From Agroathelia rolfsii (lineage: Eukaryota > Basidiomycota > Agaricomycetes > Amylocorticiales > Amylocorticiaceae): a stretch of DNA of 64,000 bases. Numbering within the stretch: position 1 is the first letter of the stretch; every line of letters begins with the position of its first letter. The notes under the pieces are model-generated. The model made no database searches and had not been told where the DNA came from. It was given only the letters and a program-made list of their open reading frames with translations. The translations under genes and the position numbers were made by a program. Shown piece after piece: positions 1-12,532 of this stretch. The DNA lies in the NCBI GenBank assembly GCA_018343915.1, contig JABRWF010000003.1, positions 1,488,001-1,552,000 on the forward strand, given 5' to 3'.

Positions 1-1446
1 GGCTATATCTACCAACAGAATTTACGCTGGAAGCGTTGTCTTCCTGGCATTGAGCCGTTTTATGGCAAGTGTTCAGCCCGTTCAAGTTTACTCCTGCTTT
101 TATCACGAAAATTCTCATATGCAAGCCATCCTGCTTGTTTTTTTTTTGATAAAAAAACACAAATTAGCTGTAAAATGCAATCCCGACCCATACGTGTTAC
201 GCCTTCTTGCGGCTCTCGGCATAGGCTTTGACTGTGCTTCGACCAATGAAATCACAAATATACTTAACATCGGCCACACTACCGTTGATCCATCACGCAT
301 TATCTTTGCAAACCCCTGCAAAGCGGCCTCATCCATTTATAGTGCCATGCGTGCTAAAGTTGACCTTATGACATTCGATAATATCGACGAGCTCTACAAA
401 ATCGCGCGCATTCATCGTAGCGCAAAACTTGTCCTGCGCATTCTTGTGGAAGACGCCAAAGCACGCTTTCCGCTAGGACTAAAATTTGGTGCGCCGCTCC
501 TGATGGTGCCTGCCCTTCTCTCAAAGGCCAAAGAACTTTCGTTGGACGTCATCGGTGTGAGCTTCCACGTCGGTAGTGGGTGCCCCGATCCGGATACGTT
601 TGCTAATGCTGTGCGACGTGCGCGGATGGCTTTCGACATGGGGGACAAAGCGGGATACACATTCAGTCTACTCGATGTTGGAGGTGGATTTGAAGGCTCT
701 AGTTTTGAAGAAACGGCAAGTATTTTGATGCATGCATTGGACGAGTTTTTCCCCAATCGAATTGGTGCAGATGTTGCTGGTACTACTAGAGGGAAGGATG
801 TAAGAGTAATTGCAGAGCCGGGACGCTTCTACGTCTCGGAGGCGTTTAGACTGGCAGTAAATATCATCGCAAGACGTGCGCCTATGGATGGTGGCCGCGA
901 TAATGACAAGAATGAGCATCACCAGGAGCTGAGAAAGGCGGAAGACGATATGTTGAGAGATAATGTCGACCCGCAGCACATGATGTGTGAGTTTGAATGA
1001 TTTCTTTCTCTTGTGTAAAGTTCTTGATTTACCGCCTGGCCTGCATAGACTACATCAACGACGGCATATATGGCGTGCTTAACTGCGTATTATTTGACCC
1101 TGGGACAGCGAGGCCATATGTGCTCATGATGGACGGCTCTTTTGATATATCGGCGATGGGGCCACTGTAGACATGCTGCGTGTGGGGACCAACATGTGAC
1201 TCGCAAGACTGCGTATTCCCAACAGCTCTGTTGCCACAAGCAATGTGCGTAGGAGATTGGCTCGGGTTTGATAATATGGGCGCATACACCCTATCTGTGG
1301 CAGGTCACTTTAACGGGTTCGAGGTCAGTAATATCATCTATACCTTGGGAGACAAGCATGCAGCGGATGTATGTACCGCATTGACGGAATTCGCTGCTTC
1401 CACTACCACTATACCTGCCAGTGATGATGCTGGCCAAAGGGTATGA
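1..1446 (+). CDS. Ornithine decarboxylase, 5' end outside the window
   Basis: PLP enzyme that decarboxylates ornithine to putrescine, the first step of polyamine synthesis in the cytosol. Exons read as 1-64, 168-986, 1049-1119 and 1171-1446; the frame is open to base 1, so the N-terminus is missing. Seen: the PLP-lysine motif FYAVKCNPDP (formed only when intron 1 is removed), HVGSGC, the glycine-rich DVGGGF, the phosphate-binding AEPGRF, YYINDG across intron 2, and the catalytic-cysteine motif WGPTCDSQDC. The C-terminal VGDWLGFDNMGAYT block is typical of eukaryotic ODC. Intron 1 begins GCAAGT (a GC-AG intron). A TAG at 1168-1170 would be in frame but is the acceptor of a 51-nt intron. No antizyme or partner gene is nearby. 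The family call is firm; expression is not shown. Confidence 0.9.
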
Positions 1447-1595
1447 CGATAGATTGTAAAGTACATAGTTATTCAAATCTTTCAAATCCAAGCTATTGAA
1501 AAAAAAATAAGCCCCATATATTCTATTCATTCATTTTTACTGTTTTATGAGGTAATATATCTCACTCTCCACAGAGCCCCCACAAAGAAGTCGAA

Positions 1596-3149
1596 TTATA
1601 ATGGGGCAAAGCCGTGTACATAAGATTTGAACATCCCTTGTGAGGCCCAGTAGGAGACCCATCCTTCAACATCCTTGTCCCCAAGTGGCTGCATACTTGC
1701 AAATGAATGGCTAATTTCCTTCATTTTATTGCAGTTGAGATGCGGGAATCCTCCTGCCTCCTCTGTATCAGAGGCTATGGCACGGTTGATTCTTCTCAGG
1801 AAGGCCAGTAATTTTATTGCAGGCTAAAAAAAGACTAGATTAGTATAACTGAGCTTGAATATAACAAATTTTTCGCTATGTACTCACAATGGAACGCGTT
1901 CTTTGTTTGTCAGCACCCTGTGCGAGCCGTTCAAGCTCAAGAAGCCATTTCGAAGTGGATATAAGAGATATTTCACGCTTTGGTTGTTGCTTCTTAATCT
2001 CTGCGCGAATCAACTCCATTATTTTCGCCCATGCCGTTGGTCTTGGGTGGTAAAGATTGAGGACTGGTGGCGGTTGTTGTTGCAGAAACATGACATCAAT
2101 GATGGCGTCCACAATTCCTTGTGCAGGCAACCACGAGACAAGCTGCGACATAGAAAATGTGAGTTGAACTAAAATACCATACAAAACAATCGACAATACA
2201 TACGCCAGGCATTGTAGGTAACAATCCCATCTGGACGCCAGACCATATGCCACTTGAGGCCCATTCGGAGACCGACCATGACGGGCACACTACTTGTCCT
2301 ATCCTCAATGAGGTCGCTTGTAAACTACTCCTCTCAAGCATCTAAATTGTAATTTATTATACAAGGGTCGTTAAATCATAGGTATAACTAATATTGATGG
2401 AAAACAGCGTACGCATTGGGCTATGTGCTTTGCTTCTCCATACCCAGAACCAAAGGCGAACTTGCTTTCAACATTGGTATTTTCATGAACATCACCTTTG
2501 GATAGTGGCCAAGACTGAACAGAGAGAACTGAAGACGTGAACAAAAAGCGCAGGCAACTTGCATGTGACATGGTTGATGCCACCTCTAATAGCTTTCGTG
2601 TTGCAACTAGGTGAGTCTCAAATGAGGCTAAGGGAAGATTAAAGTTCAGGTTCCACGCGTTATGAATGATTGTGGTGACAGACGAATGAACCTATCGATA
2701 TTTATTTTGTTTAATTCCTTTAACCTTTCATTCAAGTTCAAGCCACTCACCTGCGCAAAAACCTCATCTGTCAATCCAAACTTATCCTGCGTAGTATCTC
2801 CCTCTAACATCACGATCTTGGGTGATACCAGCACTGTCACATCCAGTCCCAGCTCCTTGAGTGTCTTTGTCTGCCTCTCTTTCGAGCTAACACCAGTAGC
2901 AGAAATCCTATTCAAGCAATACACCCGGTACACCCGCTCATCGCGCACAAGCGTCGAAAGCAGATATGAGCCCAAATTTCCAGTTGAGCCTGTTAGTAAC
3001 ACCACTGCTGGGACTACAGGTTTATCATATATCTGTAGCTCCGGAGACAACTTATCAAGTCCAGCACAATATTTCTGGATCGCATTGTCAATATGTGCCC
3101 ATGGAAGTGCCATTTGAGCTAGATATTTGATGGTTTGTGCTAAATAGCC
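1596..3149 (-). pseudogene. Reductase-domain fragment of an adenylate-forming reductase (copy 1)
   Basis: C-terminal thioester-reductase (NAD-binding_4, SDR-type) part of an A-T-R NRPS-like reductase. Such domains reduce a carrier-bound acyl thioester with NADPH. Seen: cofactor loop LLTGSTGNLGSYLL, core LRFLFTSS, and the YxxxK pair in GYGEAK. Intron positions match copy 3 (for example after DEVFAQ, at 2413/2412, and after LPTMPG), and all exons stay open to the TAA at 1596. Upstream of the AHIDNA block the frame closes at a TGA (3150-3152), and no adenylation or carrier domain is found. The only good Met is at 3113. It is therefore a 5'-truncated duplicate. It could still give a stand-alone reductase if transcribed, but I infer a relic. 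Confidence 0.75.
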
Positions 3150-4256
3150 TCAAATCAACAGTACTGGTAATTTAAGCATCAACGCCGAATGAGATTGACA
3201 AGGTAACTACGTACTTACCTAGGTCCCCCTGCTTGCTAACTATGTTTGTAACCCAAGAATAATGTGAATGTATAAGCCAGAAACGCCCAGGCTATACAAA
3301 TTTATTGATTGATAAACATGTCTCTGCAATCGCAAGTTAGTAGGACATTACCTCTCTTGCTCTGGGTCTGGAGTTCAGTCCTTGAATTCCGAAGATGATG
3401 TTTTGAGCCTTTATATCTCTTTGCGGCGGCACGCCGCTGCTGGGTAGACTATACGATTTATTTTTTGCTCCTAAATTTGGCCTTACTGATTCAAATACCC
3501 CTACTATTGTTTGTGTCTTGACATATAAGAGCGTATGGGGCTTGTATTGAGTAGTTAATCAATTTTGATTGGTCAGGGGCGCTTACACGCCACAACTATG
3601 GTCTGTAGGTATCTATCCGCCACAAGCTCTCCGAGGCTTTAACACTGCTATTTCTATTTTTGAACTCATCTGGCCTAAAAATTTGATATTATGATCCAAG
3701 GTTAAAGAGCGATAAGAGCTGTGATAGTATGATGCATTACGGGGATCCAAATTTTAGTATTATGATACACACGCACATGTGCTGTGTCAATAATGACCCT
3801 GCCTGACTCGCGAATGTTTTAATCCACCGATTTGGCCTTACCATTTTTTTTGCTACTCATATTGCAATCAGAAAGCTGAAACCCTTGTACTAGATGAGTC
3901 AGTAAGCATAAACATGTGTGTTGGATGATTGGATGACCTTCCACAGGACGTGTCAAGTTCTACCTGTGCTTCATCCAGCTACCCGAGTTTGGTGAATCAG
4001 ATGCTAGCACACCATCTGTTTACCTTATGTTCTGTTTATGTTTTATACAGCCGTTGATATGAGATGTTCATTTTTTTTTCTAAAAGAAAAAAAGTAAAAC
4101 CATCTGTTAAATTTAGCCTTAGGCCCGTTTCGGTTGCGTTTCGGTAATTGTCATAGAAATTGATCGTGGCACTCCGTGAAAAAAAGTCGGATCCTAGCTA
4201 GTAAAAGGTTGATTGTTAGCTAGTTGAGACAATTTAGCCGAACAAAGTTTGCCTGA
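3150..4256. other. Gene-free stretch upstream of reductase fragment
   Basis: AT-rich DNA with short frames only. I see no protein motif and no trace of the missing adenylation domain. Confidence 0.5.
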
Positions 4257-4322
4257 AAGCTGACTCTCAGTAAGAAGCGAAGTCGGACAAAAGTCAGACT
4301 TTGCTTTTTACTGAGGCTGACT
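4257..4322. repeat. Imperfect hairpin of about 30-nt arms
   Basis: The left arm, containing CTCAGTAAGAAGCGAAGTC, pairs imperfectly with the right arm, containing GACTTTGCTTTTTACTGAG, around a four-base AAAA loop. It looks like a small palindromic repeat or MITE remnant. No clear target duplication was found. Confidence 0.55.
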
Positions 4323-4378
4323 ATTTATTCTGTTGAAAGCTTAATTTTTACAGCAAGTAGAGTCCTGGAATTTATGTA

Positions 4379-4954
4379 CACTTTTACCGGCTGCCTTTAC
4401 TGAGCATTTTACTTTAGGTAAAAGTTCAGGTAAAAGCAGTGGGCCACGTGATTACTTTCATGCCAAATTTTAATCACGTGATGCTTATTTTTACTCAAGC
4501 TTTTACCCCAAGTAAAAGGCTTAGTAAAGGCATAAGAAAAGTGCCGCTTTACCGGCTGCCTTTACTGAGCCTTTTACTTCGGGTAAAAACTTGAGTAAAA
4601 ATAACTATCACGTGATTATCTCCTCTGCCAAATGATAATCACGTGACTGTGACGCCGCGTCACGATTCTGTAGGACGGCGGGGCGGGAAGCAAAAAAAAA
4701 AAAGAGAAACGGCAGCGGATCGACGCTGCAGCTGCTTAGCAAATACTATACAGTTTGTATCGGACTCAAATTATTTCTAGTATTTAAGTACTTGTGTATG
4801 GAAGTAGGATAGGAGAGCTCTTTTGGAATCTCATCTTATTTGCAGCTTTCTCTCGGTGTCTGACAACCTGTGACTGACCGTCACAGTGACCCACTGCTTT
4901 TACCTGAACTCCCACCTAAAGTAAAAGGCTCAGTAAAGGTGGCCGGTAAAAGCG
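4379..4954. mobile_element. MITE-like element with long terminal inverted repeats and TA duplication
   Basis: About 576 bp. The left end starts CACTTTTACCGGCTGCC and the right end is nearly its reverse complement (GGTGGCCGGTAAAAGCG); similarity continues for about 65 bp, through TTTACTGAGC and TTCAGGTAAAAGCAGTGGG. TA stands just outside both ends (4377-4378 and 4955-4956), as expected for a Tc1/mariner-type target. A second, palindromic unit with the same arm motifs lies inside (about 4379-4545), meeting another copy of the left-end sequence near 4548. Several ATCACGTGAT boxes occur in the core. No ORF for a transposase, so it would be non-autonomous. Confidence 0.7.
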
Positions 4955-5205
4955 TATATAAGCCTCATAACTCTACTTGTCGTAAAAAATAAGATCTTAT
5001 ATATGATGTTACTACACGATAAATCCTCAGTAAAATCTAGAGGTAAAAACGCTGACTGATACTGCAAAATACCGGTGTGTCAGTTTTTTGGATATATTTA
5101 CGGAATCACCCACCATATATACTAGCAGTTAGTTAGTTCGACGAGGTAGCCCAAAATAAAAAATATATAATCTCGTGTGTCCCATAAGGCTGGTGGAAAC
5201 CCCTT

Positions 5206-5905
5206 GCTAATATTACTCATGTTCCGGACTGAAGAAAGTCGAAACAAATGATAAAAATCAGACCTCATTAGACTAATTGCCTCAAACCCGAACCACTGCG
5301 TTAAAATCTGATGCAGAATGCAGTCTAACTCAATTAGAATGCTCGATTGACTGTGTGTAGGGGTACAGAGTGCATAGTGTACATTAAGTAAAATGTACCT
5401 TTGTATATACCAAATAGCAAACAGATAATAAAAATTTCACAAAGAGGAAAGGGAATGGGATACGGTACCAAGACATAGATGGAACAACGACGCTTTCCAA
5501 GGCGGCCCAAGCACTCGGATTTAAATATCAACGCAGGGGAAGTGAAAATTTATATTACCGGATCTAATTTTTTGACGTTTGTGTGCAGGGCTCCTTCCAT
5601 TATTGACATATAGATAACTAGCATTACTCGTGCTCCGCACGCAATAAAAAATAAAAACCAAATTCTATCGGGTCAAATTACCTTGAATCCAAATCATTGT
5701 GTTAAAATTTCATATAGCACTGGAAAGCAGCCTAACATGATCAAAACGCTTGATTGGCTGTGTGTGAGGGTAGAGAATTACCTAGCATGCATCAGGTAAA
5801 ATCTACCTCTATACACACCAAATAAATAACAAAATTCAAGTTTCCACAATGAGGAAAGGAAACGGAGTATGGTCCCAAGATACAGATTGAACAACAACGC
5901 TTGCA
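5206..5905. repeat. Diverged direct duplication (about 5206-5510 and 5618-5905)
   Basis: Two roughly 290-300 bp blocks share an ordered series of motifs: a TA(A/G)CATTACTC-like start, a GTTAAAAT block, TTGACTGTGTGT versus TTGGCTGTGTGT, GAGGAAAGG, and a closing GAACAACGACGC versus GAACAACAACGC. They are clearly related but heavily diverged, with no coding capacity. This suggests an old tandem duplication or decayed transposon DNA. Confidence 0.6.
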
Positions 5906-6556
5906 AAGTGTAACGGATTAAGACCCTTCGGAGTGAGGCTGACCAGTTTGGTGATATAACGCCTGTTACGTTGTTTTCAATATTTCTTATTTCTTCAATT
6001 TCTTGGTATTAGCTTACAATAGGTTTCCATTCCGCAAGGAATATGTTTACATTCATCAGTTGGTTTTCTTACATTTGTATACTCGTGATTTTTATCTTAG
6101 GATAGGTACAAATATGGATTATGTATGTAGTCGAGTAAGACAGGTAATCGACACTATACCAGCTCCAAGTCTCTCTCTCTTTTGTGATTCGTCTCTCGTG
6201 ACGTCCCTGGTTGGATGCTACACAAAAGCGGCTTAGACACTCATATTCAAATATTGACAAATTTTTGACGACTGATTTTTTTTATGACTAAAAGAATACA
6301 GGAATAAAACGAAATGAGGATAGACAAAACAGGGCATGTGAAAATTTATGTTACGGGATCTAATTTTTCAACAACTAATATTTTGAATGACCAACCAAAC
6401 AGGAGAAGTGAAAAATTAGATTACGGGATCTAAATTTATGACGTTTGTGTGTACAGCGGTAGCTAAATGAGGATACTACAAATATGGTAAGTAAAATTTT
6501 ATATTACGGGATCTAATTTTTTGACGTTTGTGTGTAGGCCTCCTTTTATTATTGAT
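5542..6556. repeat. Four copies of a short dispersed repeat
   Basis: A 35-70 bp motif centred on TTACGGGATCTAATTTTT, often followed by TGACGTTTGTGTG and CTCCTTTTATTATTGA, occurs at about 5542-5610, 6338-6372, 6408-6453 and 6491-6556, all in the same orientation. The first and last copies are the longest. This may be the end of a family of decayed elements. Confidence 0.65.
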
Positions 6557-7256
6557 CATGGAACTTGAAAGTCACACATGTGTAAAACTTGAACTAATGA
6601 CTATACTAACAAATAATAGTTCATTTATATAATAAGGGCGGTCTGATATAGAAAGCACGTATTATTTCAAGTTATTTTAGTTTTTTAGAGTACGGTATGT
6701 AGCCTAAATGAGGTGTTGTGCAAAAGTGCGAAGTGCTTTCCGCTTGCGGTTGGACTTGTAGACTTGAGGGAAAATAGGGATGAGCACCCGCGGGGTGGGA
6801 CACACCTACCCTTGCTGACCAGCACTGCCCTCCTGGTCGGCCGCCAGGTCACAATGATCAGAGGGTCTCTTTTGTGGGTGCATGTCTTAGAAAAGACTGT
6901 ATCTGTATGAGTAAAATAGTCGTTGCGGTTGGTTGATATGTTGGTTGAGAAAAAATCAATAGAGGGAGTGGAGGGTGGGTTAACAGAAGCTGAGCGAACG
7001 GATATAGCGGCAGATGGTGCGAGAGATGGGTTGTTCTTAAGCATATTTCTGCCCACATCGTACGTCCAAAGATACAGCTTAATGCAGGCATCCCTTCAAG
7101 TTGATAGAAAGCATTGGATACTGGGTGGTTTTGAGAGACAGGTGTAAAGGAAAGGAACTTCAATTCAAACTTTTTATTTACTTGCATTTCCATTCTCTCA
7201 TTTACCGAAGTGCTTAAATCCAAAATTACTAGATGAGAAAATAATATCCAAAGCGA
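6557..7256. other. Gene-free stretch 3' of reductase copy 2
   Basis: Short frames on both strands between about 6685 and 7223 overlap one another and show no recognisable motif or codon pattern. I see nothing to annotate. Confidence 0.45.
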
Positions 7257-10200
7257 CTATAGGCATTTAGAAACCCAATACGATATCCAGGACTCAACAT
7301 CCCTATCCCTTAGTGACTGCGAATTTCCTGAAGAGGGGCTGATTTGTCCCATTCTATCGCAAGCGAATCCAGGCCCGCTTCCTGCTTCTCCTGTATCTAA
7401 CACATGAGCATGGAACATCCGTGAGAAAAATTCTAGCAATTTGACGGCGGGCTTGTAGAGCTATGGCATATCAGCTACTCCGTCAAGCAAGCAAAGAATT
7501 GAATGACAAAATGCTCACCAGAGGATGTATCATTTCTTTATCTGCACTCAGTGCCAATTTTTCTAGTTCCTCCAACCATTCCGAAGCTGATACAAGCGTA
7601 AGCTCACGCTCAGGGTATTCTCTATGAATCGCCTTGTGCGCTAACTCGATCACTTGGTTCCATAGTATAGGTCTAGGATGGACAAGATGAAGCGCCAGTG
7701 ACAAGGGCTGCTGTGCAAACATGGCATCGACAATAGTGTCTGAGACCGTTTGTGTAGGAATCCATGAGACGACCTAGGTTTTCGTGGACGACTTGTGGTC
7801 AGTCAACGATACAAGAGAGAAGAGAAAAGCACTGACCCCAGACATTGTTGACAAGGAACCCATTTGGATGCCTGACCTAACCAGAATTGGAAACCAATCG
7901 CTTATTACCCATGATGAATGGACAAGCTGCCCTATTCGGAATGAGGTTGATTGTAGTCTGCTTTTCTCAATAATCTATACCATAAACAGATGAGCTCAAT
8001 AATAGACATGAATGACAAAGCTAAATTTAACATACACGCTCAGCAACATATTTTCTCTCACCGTATCCCATTCCAACCGCATATCTAGACTCTATCTTCA
8101 AGTCTTCATGAACTTTAACAAGTGAAGGCTGCCAGGATTTTACAGCGGATATGGAGGAAGTGAATAAAAATCGTAAGTCTTGTGCATGTTTCATCGACAA
8201 TGTCGTTTTCACTAAGTTGTGGGTCATAGACAATAGCGGTTCAAATGAAGGCAGAGTAAGATTAAAGTCTAGCCGCCAAGCATTGTGAATAATGACAGAG
8301 ACCGATGAATGAATCTATTGGAAGGACGGGCATTGATGTGTGTGCTTTGTCTGGTTTTTCATCAAAGGAGAACACATACTTGTGAATATACCTGATCCTC
8401 TAGTTCAAGTTTGTCCTGACTCGCATCTCCCTCCAATAGAACAACTTTAGGCGACATCAAAATATCTATATCTAGACCCAAGTCCTCGAAAGCTTGTTTC
8501 TGTCTCCACGTCAAACTTGCTCCAGAACGAGATATCTGATTAAGGCAGTAAATACGGTCCACGCGATCATTACGGACGAGCCTTGAGAGCAAGTACGAGC
8601 CCAGGTTTCCGGTTGAGCCTGTCAACAACACTACGGCGGGAACCATAACTTCTTTATCAATTTTTTGTGGTTCCAGAGAAAGTTGTCCAAGTCCTGAAGA
8701 ATACTTTTCTACCGCCTAATCGATGTGTGCCCATCGCGCCGCCGCGTCTTAGGCAACTCCCGGACTTATCGGTTTTCTTTCAAGAGCCTCAATCATGTAT
8801 GTCGCCAGATTTTCCAGCGTTAGGTGATAGTAGATGATATTAGCAGGAACTTCCGGTATAAGTGTTTTCTTGGCAATCGACTGTGCTCTCAATGCTCAGA
8901 TAATACGGTTGCGCAAGAACGTTGAGCCTAGGCTATTCGACATTTACTCCAATTAAGCCAACGTATAGTCCTCTATTTGCAAGAGAAATATGTTACCTGT
9001 CCAAACCGCTCATAAAAAGATCTTTGCCAGGGCCCAGGGCGCTGACTGATACTAAGTCTTTTGTCTGCGTATACAACCAGGAGAAGGCTAGGCTTGGTCC
9101 ATTCGTACAGAAGCTGAAGCCGGCTGATTGTTTCTTGGTTGGTACCATTTTTTCAATCTTCTCGCAACTATACATTTGTTTTTCACCAGATGGGAAGCGC
9201 AAATAGAATGAGACCAAAGAACGAACATTCAACTTTTTGATACTTGACTTACAGCAGATTGATCTCTTGTTCGTAGGTTTCTATTGTCGCTTTTTTCTTA
9301 ACCGTACCTTTTTCGGTAAGCGATACTGGCTTATTCAGCGCTGTTATAAGGAGCATGGAGTGGAAGATGCGACTGAATCTAGGAATATCCTCGTTAATCT
9401 TCTCTACGGCTGACCTGTAAAGTCACAAGGTAAAAATACTCTGTGAGCCTTGTGTTTTTTTGCAAGCGCCGTCCAGACTACGACGATGACACAATGAAGT
9501 AACGTACCAAATCTTGGATATGAAGTTCTCGCGCTGTTCATCAGTTTCTGCAATATGTCCATGACGAGGTTCAATGAGCACGCCAGCATGGTGGCGCTCT
9601 CGCCCAAAAACAATCGCAGTGTTGATGAATGGACTAGATAATGCATCCTCGATCGGTTTCGGCACCACTTTCTTGCCTAGGGCGAGCACAATAACATCGT
9701 CTACACGTCCCACACTACACACATAGAGAGATAATGGGATACTGATACTGATATGTTAATCGTGAAATGTTGCTCACACCTTGAATCGATCTGGCTTTGT
9801 CGGATGTGGAGCCCATAGATCGGAGGTAGCGCATCCGCTCACACCTTCTAGGCCTGTATTGTCTATGGCGACATAGTACTCATCAGAGCTCTAAACCCCT
9901 CAATTTCAGTAATGCTGTGGGAGCAGACACCTTGAGAAATTCAAATAAATAATAGAAGCTTACACGAATTATTAGCTCAAACGTTCCATTTCCCTGTGGC
10001 ACCCAGTCAATATCAACTCGCTCACTGAACCTGATATAGTCCCAATCGGAATGTTCTGAATCGTCGCGTAGGTAAGCGTATGCTACTGGACTCATCTGGA
10101 TGTCACGTCAGAGTATTGAGAAGTGCATAGTAGTGAAGCATAGAGGTCAAGCACAAGATTAAAATTACCTCAGTACCACCATACGTACATCGAAGCTTGA

Positions 10201-11137
10201 CACCAGCCTTGACAAGTGCTTGTCCTTTCCCATAAGGCAGAGAACCTCCACCATACCCCTGTAAGGAAAGGAAAGCGATTTCATTTGTGGCCGTCACCAC
10301 ACCTGCTGATTCTGTATCCAAGCTGGGTATTGTGAAAGTAGTAAGTGCTTTTCAATCAACACATTCTGCCGTGAAAATACGAGGTCGTTACTCACGCATG
10401 GTGCACCAAATGATAATGACTCTGTATATTTCCGCAATCGGCTTCGGATATCCAGTGCTACCTGATGAATGTAGGTACAAGGCGATTGAATCCATGTCCG
10501 GCTTATAGAGATAAGGATAAGGCGTGAAAGTATCCCCGATAGACTCTCGGCCTAGGTGTGGATAACGTATATTGAATTCAGGGGGTTCCTCAATTGACAA
10601 GTCAAACTGGTTTCCATCAGCACCGGGCTGTGATTGTAGTTCAAATACAATCGAGTCTAGCAGGGCCTGAAGGGTAGACCTTGTGGCCAGAATCCGATGA
10701 CAATCAGTTGCACGTAGGATGCTGATAATACCCGCCGCAGATTTGCGTGGTGACATTGGGAACGGCTAGCAAGCATGAAGGTTGAGACGCTATTGCAGTT
10801 GTAGTATGATGTTGACTTACAACCAGTCCGGCCTTAAGCAACCCCATGGTAATAGCATGATAATGAATAGAGTCCAATGTGGCCAAGATTGCCACCACTT
10901 CTGCCTGACACTCAGAATATCTCGACGAACCAACCGGACGCACTACATGTGCAACGCGGTGAGACGCTCTCCCAAGCTCAAACATGGATATCACCGGTAC
11001 TTCATCGGAATCTGGTGCAGCGAGAAATCGAAACATTGGGAAACTGCCATTGTGCTGCATATTGAAGTCGAGCACTTTTCAGAAATCGCCATGGAGCCAT
11101 CGTTGGGTGGCCAGCGGGGTTCGCTCCCACCCATCAT
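7257..11137 (-). pseudogene. Adenylate-forming reductase pseudogene (copy 2)
   Basis: Runs parallel to copy 3 from an MMGGSEPRW start (11137) to SYWVSKCL and TAG at 7257. A-domain motifs LHSSGSTGYPKP and VGRVDDVIVLALGKK, the DSL carrier serine context, and the reductase motifs LLTGSTGNLGSYLL and GYGERK are recognisable. Lesions: two extra bases near 11068 shift the frame just before VLDFNMQHNG. The A-domain core (the counterpart of copy 3 from GWVQDQL to YVFVV) is absent between about 10321 and 10388. In-frame stops occur at 8896-8898 (TGA), 8749-8751 (TAA) and 8716-8718 (TAG, replacing the Lys of copy 3 AHIDKAV). Most splice signals survive, so the decay looks fairly recent. It cannot encode the full enzyme. 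Confidence 0.85.
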
Positions 11138-12532
11138 TGAAATTGGACGAGTCAGGAGGGAAAGTAGAGAGGTTAAGGAATGATAGGAGAGAGATGGGAG
11201 AGATAACAACTATTCATACCATATTATTATCATCATCATTATCATTAGATTTGGTGCCCTCATCGAGCTCGTGGCAATAACCGCTCCGCATGTTGGGCCT
11301 ATTATAGCCATATTCAGCCCTCAAGATGACAGTAGTTCGGAACTTAGTGGAGAATTTGAATTTGAAGTATGGTCAATGCGGACTAGTGTAATGACTTGAA
11401 AGTCTCCAAAGTGTTTCTTTTACATCACAAGAAAGAGGATGGCTCAAGAAAACTTGTAACATTTATTCGGAATCCTCGCAACATGGTCATTGTTTGAAGC
11501 TGTTGTTGAAGCCAGAGTTCAGGTTCTTCTCAAGGCGGAAGCATATTGGCTATGTGAGTTACCTTTTTTGGCGTCTCCTCCGTCCGGCCGGACTCGATTG
11601 CAGACTTGTCGATCCAGAGCCAATCTCAATGCCAGTTAATGGCGGCCTCAACCCATTGGAACTATCGACAGCTTCATAAAATGGGAAAGCAGAAGTCACC
11701 ACATCTGGCTCCTCGCTAATTTAAAACAACATGGCGAAACAAATTAAAGAGCTATCGAGTGCATCTAATGAAGCTACTACAGCACTGTGGCTGGCAACTA
11801 CGCCGACTACTAGTAGTAGCAACCATAGTTGACTAGCCAGAGCCGCCTTGGGTTTCCTCTCACCTTAATCTCTGTATTAGATCTTGGTCATTCAATAATG
11901 AGTCATATGGTCTCTTCTTAACTTTCACCTCGGCTCACAGAAAACTATTAAACTTGAAATTTTCAATCGACTCACACAACTCTCGAGCATTAGTCCCAGT
12001 CACTCATTTTTACATTCTGGTCTTAGTCCGAGTCTCTTTTGATAGCCAATTAACACACGTATCTCTAATTTAGAATTTATCTCACGTCCGCGGCCTCTTG
12101 CTATCATATGCTCACTTTCCGTCATAACATTTGCGATCTGTTCTGGTGCTGTTACTAGGTATCTCGTGGCTGGAGGGTCTTCCCTTTTCTATTTGAAGAT
12201 GCTAGTAACTACTCTAAAATTCCGGTCCCGGCTTTATTATCCTTTGATTGGTCATATCTCGTGATCATGGAATGTATTGCGGATCATGTGCCTGTGGAAA
12301 ATGGCTATTGGACCGACCACTTTACTGGCTGAATAGGCTCTTTGGGACCATTAAGTTGTTATTTCCGCATCAATGTCTACTTTCCTAACGGATGATTCGT
12401 CAGGATTAATAGTCTCCTGCCTCCTCCGCCTCTTGAAAACAGAGCACGGACAATATTATTAAGTCTGGGAGCCATCATACTTCTAGTCTTTTTTTTTATC
12501 ACGGACTGTGCCTTCTTTTCGTTGGCGCGTTC
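11138..12532. other. Intergenic stretch between reductase copies 2 and 3
   Basis: Contains the former promoter region of copy 2 and pyrimidine-rich DNA. A short frame beginning MAKQIKELSS near 11731 ends after about 30 codons and is not called. No other gene is seen. Confidence 0.4.

Noticed and set aside
1120..1170. In-frame TAG in the ornithine decarboxylase
   Set aside because: It is the AG of a 51-nt GT-AG intron; removing it keeps the frame and the WGPTCDSQDC motif.
6685..7223. Overlapping frames of 65-123 codons on both strands
   Set aside because: Mutually overlapping, no recognisable motif, next to a pseudogene end; chance frames.
7257..11137. Reading copy 2 of the reductase as a functional gene with extra introns
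   Set aside because: Three stops at positions aligned with coding residues of copy 3, plus a missing domain core, cannot all be spliced away.
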